In this document: positions 58,801 to 64,000 of the stretch, piece by piece | Numbering within the stretch: position 1 is the stretch's first letter | Layout: each line of letters begins with the position of its first letter | Assembly (NCBI RefSeq): GCF_037975245.1 | Contig: NC_092561.1 | Location: 19,587,508 to 19,651,507 of the forward strand | DNA length: 64,000 bases | Direction: 5' to 3' | Origin: Apostichopus japonicus | Lineage: Eukaryota; Echinodermata; Holothuroidea; Aspidochirotida; Stichopodidae | Made by a program: the position numbers and the translations under genes | The notes under the pieces: generated by a model | The model's input: the letters and a program-made list of their open reading frames with translations, nothing else | What the model was told of the DNA's origin: nothing | Database searches by the model: none

Positions 58801-59907
58801 CAATTAAGCTTAATAAAGAAAATTCGGGCTAGGAACCTTGTCAAGTGCTTTCAAAAAAAAATTAACGACCAAAGTATAAAAATCGATTATGTGTGGTACA
58901 CAATACCCATCCTATTAAACCGCGTCCCTTGTTTGAATAAGCCAATAAAAGTATATTAGGTAATTCATACTCAGCTATTCAAAACAACTCACATCTCATC
59001 GTAGATACCAGACAACACAACAAGTAGACTAAATAGTACAAGAAGTGCACATGTACAAGTCTACACATCACAATATCCATTCAATTAAACCACGCCCCTT
59101 GTTTGAACAAGCCAATGGAAGTATATTACACAACAAGTAGACTAAATAGTACAAGAAGTGCACATGTACTAGTCTAAACATCGTATCAACACAGTACACA
59201 GTACTTGTATAGTATCCTAAGCATTTAAAGGACCGTAACTGCATTTCGTTACCACTGTCACTTGCATGGAAGCAAAAAACACGAATCTATATGGACTAGG
59301 AACGAAGCCTTCTCAATGCAATGTGTCTAATTACATATATTGACTCTCGCCTAAGCCTACTTGTGTCTTGATTGATATATTTCTTTAGCCTACGCCTTTA
59401 TCCTAACGTAGTAAATTGTGGTTCGATGACACAGACCGAGGCTCACGTTTTTAATCTCGAATATCGTATATATATATATATATATAAATATATATATATA
59501 TACATATACATATAAATACACATATATATATATATATACACACATTACCTCTGTGTTTGGTTTCACTCAAACATCAGTACATCGACACGGTAAACTATTG
59601 CATTACCACAAATAACCTTTGATCTCATGTGTTCTGTAATTTACAGAATAAGTTCTTTGCCAATCTGGCCTTTCTGGTAATGGTGCTTTGTGCGTTGTTA
59701 GCTGCTGGACTTGCCCTTCTCCTACCAGACACACTGAACACCAAGCAATTAGAAACGGTGGATGATTTGAAGGTACTGTTTGCGACCAAAACAATTTTCA
59801 GCAGGAGGAAAAACGAAAAAGAGGATGCTGAAACTGATTCGTCCTCCTTCGATAAGCATGACACTACAGAGATGAGAGAAAGTTGCGCAGATGAAGGATA
59901 CGTTTAA
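48010..59907 (+). CDS. SLC22-family organic ion transporter-like protein, 9 exons, complete
   Basis: Exons 48010-48318, 51805-52035, 52816-53012, 53638-53916, 55247-55381, 55738-55823, 57826-57946, 58293-58365 and 59647-59907 join into 563 codons with matching phases and GT-AG introns. Family landmarks appear in order: TM1 (about 16-40), a cysteine-bearing extracellular loop ending PCNMWYFD, WDLVC at 104-108, the TM2-TM3 MFS loop GPVADKYGKK at 133-142, PESIRW at 249-254 after TM6, a charged cytoplasmic loop (about 255-330), YLNFCLSSLVDIP in TM7-8, SDLFPTPIR before TM11 and LPDTLN after TM12. SLC22 members carry organic cations, anions, carnitine or zwitterions across the plasma membrane; the substrate cannot be told here. 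The second MFS loop reads KKIGSLVPL, lacking the usual GR[RK]. The ATG at 48010 fits the family N-terminus (ELDEALEAAKPLGRTQ). Confidence 0.9.
48412..48480. repeat. (TA)n array in SLC22-like intron 1
   Basis: About 30 TA units lying 94 bases after the exon 1 donor. Confidence 0.95.
49292..49659. mobile_element. TTAA-ended element, copy 1, in SLC22-like intron 1
   Basis: The ends TTAAAGGGTGTGAAGACT and (inverted) TTAAAGGCATTGAAGACT define a 368-bp repeat. A second copy in opposite orientation lies at 56920-57280. The TTAA boundaries suggest a piggyBac-like target, which is inference. Confidence 0.6.
52322..52387 (+). repeat. 11-bp tandem repeat, six units
   Basis: Six units of tggata(a/g)catg run in tandem in SLC22-like intron 2. 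Units 3 and 6 carry the g variant, so the array looks like a duplicated 33-bp trimer. Confidence 0.85.
52595..52762. mobile_element. Fold-back element family 2, shorter copy in SLC22-like intron 2
   Basis: Inverted arms (actagtacagta, tggtgccacctg) surround a centre shared with the 54541 copy. The right end atgagtatcggct is intact and the left end is shortened. It sits just upstream of exon 3. Confidence 0.55.
53050..53352 (+). mobile_element. tRNA-derived SINE in SLC22-like intron 3
   Basis: A polymerase III A box (tggccaattgg, 53063-53073) and B box (ggttcgattcc, 53107-53117) sit at tRNA-like spacing near the 5' end. A central conserved part follows, then a 3' module with gtaaagcgctttgagacc and an AATA-repeat tail. 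This is a full-length-looking SINE and not a functional tRNA, since no acceptor stem closes. Confidence 0.75.
54541..54978. mobile_element. Fold-back element family 2, copy in SLC22-like intron 4
   Basis: The left end reads ggtactcatagctggtacag and the right end is its inverse (ctgtaccagctatgagtat). Internal blocks (gttcatgtcccacaaccgtg, tgtgttaca) are shared with the 52595-52762 copy. Confidence 0.6.
55833..55886. repeat. (TA)n array at SLC22-like exon 6 donor
   Basis: About 26 TA units beginning 10 bases after the end of exon 6. Confidence 0.95.
56073..56376. mobile_element. Fold-back element family 1, copy in SLC22-like intron 6
   Basis: The ends CCGATtCACAcAGAGA and its inverse ATCGG mark a 300-bp near-palindrome. 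It shares the arm sequences of the 13041-13328 copy (acagtaactactgtaaatct, taagaactgaggata). There is no coding capacity. Confidence 0.7.
56920..57280. mobile_element. TTAA-ended element, copy 2, inverted, in SLC22-like intron 6
   Basis: This is the same family as 49292-49659 and highly similar over its whole length (shared gttaactttccgttgcttgc and gatgtccatcgctgtat). It is oriented the other way. The open frame overlapping its right end at 57166 is incidental. Confidence 0.65.
58899..59180 (+). repeat. Interspersed direct duplication in SLC22-like intron 8
   Basis: Two segments each occur twice: cccttgtttgaa-aagccaat (near 58925 and 59095) and aagtagactaaatagtacaa (near 59021 and 59136). 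They alternate, as expected after duplication of one block. Confidence 0.65.
59466..59541. repeat. Imperfect (TA)n array in SLC22-like intron 8
   Basis: TA array with TAAA and TACA interruptions. Confidence 0.9.
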
Positions 59908-60575
59908 AGGAACACAATAGACACATTTTAACTGGTCGATGATATATTTATGTCACATAGCTGGAACCCTCCAATGCATCAACTCTACCAACTATTAACT
60001 ATTAACTACATCTGTATTGTACCGATTTTAATTAATTTAGTTTAATGTCTATGTCATAGTTTAATCCAACATGTCCTTCGTCATGTAAACAAACCTTTTT
60101 TTTAATTCAACAATATTTTATGTCCAAATATTCCAAGGTACTTTAATATTACCATGCAGTATGTGTTTCCAATGGTCTTTTTCTGGAGTACTTCCAATCC
60201 TGCCTACAGAAGATGATTGATCAATTCACTGGTGACAACAACAAAACAAGCACGAAAATTCGTCACAGAAGGAAAGTCTGAAAAATTACATTTTCCACCT
60301 TTCTGGCTATTCAGATGTGTTAATAATGTTTAGACAATACACCCTTATATATCGTATGTTGAGTTACACTATAGTGTCATGATATTATTATTATTATTAT
60401 TTGCTTCATATCAATGTTTCCAAACTTTAACGTTTGCAATTAGAGCAGTCAATTATTTAAAAAAAAAAAAAAATAATAATAGTACTTTTAAAACTACATT
60501 CTTTTTATGTCTGAGAGCGCTCTATAGCAAAATATTACCTTGTTTTTTATCATAAACGATTATGTAATATAAGCA

Positions 60576-60581
60576 AATAAA
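60576..60581 (+). promoter_or_regulatory. Candidate polyadenylation signal for the SLC22-like gene
   Basis: An AATAAA hexamer lies about 670 bases after the stop codon, in AT-rich sequence ahead of the probable LTR. It is the clearest hexamer I noted downstream of the stop. No transcript evidence supports it. Confidence 0.3.
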
Positions 60582-60842
60582 ATTACAACACAGTTTCGCT
60601 TTTGTTTATTAATAGTATTTTGGTATTATGGGTCGTTTAGGTAGCCAGATTTTTTTTCTTCAAAACTGTCTCTTTGATTTCTTCTCATTTCAGTGATAAA
60701 TGAAGGTTTCTGTATTCTCTTATGCTTCATATTATGAATATATTATAATATAAATTACGATAATATATTCGTTTTTCACACCTTGTTCACAAACTGTTCA
60801 TTCTTTTTCTACTACATTAACTTCACCTTGGTACGTAGGGCT

Positions 60843-61939
60843 TGTTACGTTGGAATGCGAGAGGTCTCGATAATTAATTTTAACGAGACACAAGCCTGGG
60901 TTCGTTTCCGTAAGGAACACAGACAAATTGACGAGTCTAGAGAATTTGAATGAGAACGTTAACTATATTGAACAATGGAGTCTGAACCAACAACAACAAA
61001 TGGTAATTAAAAATATATAGAAAATTACTCACAAACTTAACAAGATAGGATACACTTTAAAACACGCTGGTCTCTTCCAACGGCGATATCCCTCAGCGGC
61101 CACGACCTTGATGACGACGATTCTCGGTCCGTTGTACCGCGAAATTCACTGGTCCTCGACGAAGTTTTTCGCGATCCCAGAAACAGCAGTCACCTTCTTT
61201 CCGGCGATGCTCCAAAATAGAAGACGGACTTCCAGCCACAATCAAGTGAAGCACAAGTCGAACTTCTCGCCGACTAAATATTACCAGAGTCAGTCCAAAA
61301 TCAGCTTTATAGCCACCAACTCCTGGCGTAACGAACTTCCTCAACGGAGACAGAAATTCTTCACCTTCTCCGAAATAAAGACTGAAAAACTCTATTCACG
61401 GCAAAGTCCTCTTCAAACTTCTGAATGGAAGTGTAGAATCAATCTTGGTATCGATATCTCAATCCCTCAGAAACTACTGGCAGTTGAGCACTGACGATAT
61501 ATAGTAGAATGGTATAATATGTGTCGTCGCTTGTATTCGTTCAGAAACTGAGAAACTCTCCGATCTGGGCGGGTTTTTATACGATTCGCCATGTCAAGAA
61601 TCATTTAGATCTTTCTCGTTACACCTGAGTAACAACTCGACCCAGTTTCTGTATTCGCGGAAGTCCTTTGCATATCTCGCGAACATTCCAGAGAATCCAC
61701 GAAGATGCGTGCACAGCTTACACGCGATTTCACGTAAACCGACGTTAACCCGAGACCAGCGTGTCATCATAAGGAATATACCAGAACAATCGTGTATTAT
61801 AACATTCTGACACGGTAACCCGACCTAATTTCTCAAATATTGATTTATCACGTAGGCAATTTCAAATACTTTCTTTATTGTAACAGTATGTTCCTCACTA
61901 GCAGTGACTAGCGTTAGGCTACAATGGGCCCTCGTAACA
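60843..61939. mobile_element. Probable solo LTR of a retrotransposon
   Basis: The 1,097-bp block begins TGTTACG and ends CGTAACA, the TG...CA inverted ends typical of Gypsy-type LTRs. It is flanked by the tetramer ggct on both sides (60839-60842 and 61940-61943). It is more GC-rich than its surroundings. A 128-codon open frame at 61108-61494 resembles nothing I know and probably has no coding role. No internal gag-pol is present. A DNA element with short inverted ends is the alternative. Confidence 0.5.
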
Positions 61940-63145
61940 GGCTCTACATCCTCTCTGAATCATAATATTGGTTTTGGTTTTTGGTTAAAATTAAACGAAA
62001 TTGACACTTATCTATAACAGGTCTAGATGGGGGATGAGGAGAGGGAAGGGTATTAACATTTCCAAATGCCACACCCACAATTGTCGGGTGAAGTGGCGCA
62101 ACGTGTCCCTTGATGTTTCTGAGATATATAAGTGTTAGGTAACATTGGTGTTTTACAACGTTGTCAAATTTGAGCCAAAACTAACAGCCATCAAATTCCA
62201 TGCGGATGTCCCAATTGATGATAATGAATAATATTTATATAATTATTTGTTTATGGCATGACGACTTTGTTTTCAACTTTCGTTTCTCCATTAATGTAGG
62301 GAGGTATTATAACACTTTTTTTGTCGCTTTAATTTTAATTTGATTAGTACATCTATTTCTAACGAGAAGTGCCCAACTAACTCTCCACTCCAGACTCTTT
62401 GCGAATGTTCATTCGTTTTCCCCTATTTTAGCAAGTACACATGTTTTTATCTGCCGAAAGATAAACTGAAGTAAAACATGAACAGAAAATTAACCTGGAC
62501 AGGAGATCTAAAATGGGCAAAGACGTTGTTACTTTCAATGGCATAACTCCTGTACAATGCTATGCTGTCGTTAGATGTAACCGTTGATTTTCGTTTCAAA
62601 TACAGCTTCTTGAACTTGGCGAGGAAAACGATTTGACTCAAAATGAAAAGAATTCTAAAGAAAAAGATGATCTGGGATACGGGTACAAGTTAAACGTCAG
62701 TGGATATTGCGAAGGGCGTACAAAAGATACAACATTACATTGAATCCCTTGTTTACCAAGTGATTGGATGCGTTATTTAATATTGAAGACCAATCATTTT
62801 CAATGAACAAGTTTATTTGCAAATGTTATTCAGCGATGTTATATTGACGAATGTCCAGCACCATTGTTATTCACTTATTCTATTTTCCGTTATATTAACT
62901 GGTTTAAAGAACAGTATAACATCAAGATCAGCGATATGCATTTTTCTTTATTCCCCACTAACAACTACCGGATTGACCTTTCCAAACCATGAGGCGTCGG
63001 TCGATATGTATTCAAAACGCTGTCATGTTCTCTCCCTCCGATCATTTCAGTTTAACCTGTTAAAAATAAAAATTATGAATATTACGTATCGTGGTCAGAT
63101 TTGAATAGCAACACTTTCTGTCAAATAGCGAAATAATGACACATA

Positions 63146-63552
63146 AAGGCCCGGTCACACTACAGCGATATTTTATCGGAATACGGTCCGATTTTTCCGA
63201 TTTTAGGCCGAAGAGTGAGGTTTGTGGTAGTGAATGTAATGAATGCAGTGGAATATTCGAATGCCTACTTCAAATCTGAGGGGTTCTAGAACTGACTACA
63301 TTCTGAAGTGACGTCACATCTAAAAAGGATAAAAATCGGAAGAGAAATCGGATAGCTATCCGATAAAGGGAAACGGAGTCAATATCAAAAGTTAGGAGAG
63401 GGCTATTCCACATCGGAATGGCTCAACAGATAGCAAATCAGGTCCTTTATCACTGTGGCTAGAAGACCCGAACGGAAAACAGGCTGTTTCGAATCCTCCG
63501 GGAAAATCGGATAGTATTCCGATAAAAAATCGGTATCGTGTGACCGGGCCTT
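63146..63552. mobile_element. Non-autonomous DNA element with AAGGCCCGGTCACAC inverted ends
   Basis: Both ends carry the 15-base inverted repeat AAGGCCCGGTCACAC. Subterminal blocks (cgatatttttat, tcggaata) are also inverted. The interior is 0.4 kb and non-coding, so this is a MITE whose transposase family I cannot fix. Confidence 0.65.
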
Positions 63553-63826
63553 AAGGGTGTGAATCATATATAAAAACTGACAGTAGTAGTTTTACTGATC
63601 CGAATACGTGAGAATAATACAAAGATAACTCAAGCAAAGCAAAAACCAACCAGGTCATATAAATCCTCTAATATGAAATCAAACATATTTGATTTTCTTG
63701 TTTTCCACTTTATTTTGATTTGATGAATGCGTAACAACCACCATAGAGGAAACCATGTTAATCATTGGAAATTGTTTTACTATTCTTTCAAGGAGGGTAT
63801 AAAGAAGTGCAATATACATGCATATA

Positions 63827-64000
63827 TATGCATCCATGCATCAATGCATGCATGCATGCATGCATGCATGCATCCATCCATGCATCCATGCATGCATGCA
63901 TGCATGCATGCATGCATCCATGCATCCATGCATCCATCCATCCATCCATCCATCCATCCATCCATCCATCCATCCATCCATCCATCCATCCATCCATCCA
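63827..64000. repeat. (TGCA)n then (CATC)n satellite at the window end
   Basis: A run of tgca units passes into about 19 catc units that continue past the window edge. Reverse-frame translations (DGWM repeats) are artefacts of it. Confidence 0.95.

Larger units (their letters stand above)
59908..64000. other. Intergenic region right of the SLC22-like gene
   Basis: It contains the 3' untranslated region of the transporter, a probable solo LTR (60843-61939), an inverted-repeat element (63146-63552) and a terminal satellite (63827-64000). The stretch 61944-63145 shows nothing I can name. Confidence 0.55.

Noticed and set aside
61108-61494. 128-residue open frame
   Set aside because: It lies inside the probable solo LTR, resembles no family I know, and the opposite strand is also open.
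63780-63997. DGWM-repeat peptides on the minus strand
   Set aside because: Tetranucleotide satellite, open in several frames.

Overview
The window looks like intron-rich, AT-rich animal nuclear DNA. Genes are split into short exons (73-280 bp) with GT-AG splice sites. The spaces between exons are filled with (TA)n arrays, tRNA-derived SINEs, small inverted-repeat DNA elements and LINE remnants. This repeat style and the tandem CLCA genes suggest a marine invertebrate, perhaps a deuterostome such as an echinoderm. That assignment is inference and cannot be settled from the sequence alone.

The left two thirds (about 1.4-39.6 kb) hold two head-to-tail CLCA-family genes on the minus strand. CLCA proteins are VWA-containing, self-cleaving metalloproteases that modulate chloride channels. 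The upstream copy (A, 39606 to 20933) rebuilds as 16 exons in one open frame of 1,328 residues. It has a signal peptide, a HEWAH zinc-protease motif, a VWA domain with a DTSGS MIDAS, a CLCA C-terminal region, one membrane helix and an unusually long cytoplasmic tail of about 380 residues. The downstream copy (B, 18012 to about 1379) keeps the same 16-exon layout and phases. It carries in-frame stops in exons 1, 13 and 16 and has lost the catalytic HE residues, so it reads as a pseudogene. One 133-bp stretch of exon 15 is almost identical between A and B while neighbouring exons are clearly diverged, which points to recent gene conversion.

From 39.6 to 48.0 kb there is no gene I can support. 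This stretch holds LINE 3' ends, a hAT-type element with an 8-bp target duplication, a fold-back element and several (TA)n arrays.

An SLC22-type organic-ion transporter gene lies on the plus strand (48010 to 59907). It has 9 exons and encodes 563 residues, with all major family landmarks present. Its introns contain a SINE, fold-back elements and two opposed copies of one TTAA-ended element.

The right end (59.9-64 kb) carries a probable solo LTR, a 0.4-kb inverted-repeat element and a tetranucleotide satellite running off the window. The CLCA genes and the transporter have no evident functional link beyond adjacency.
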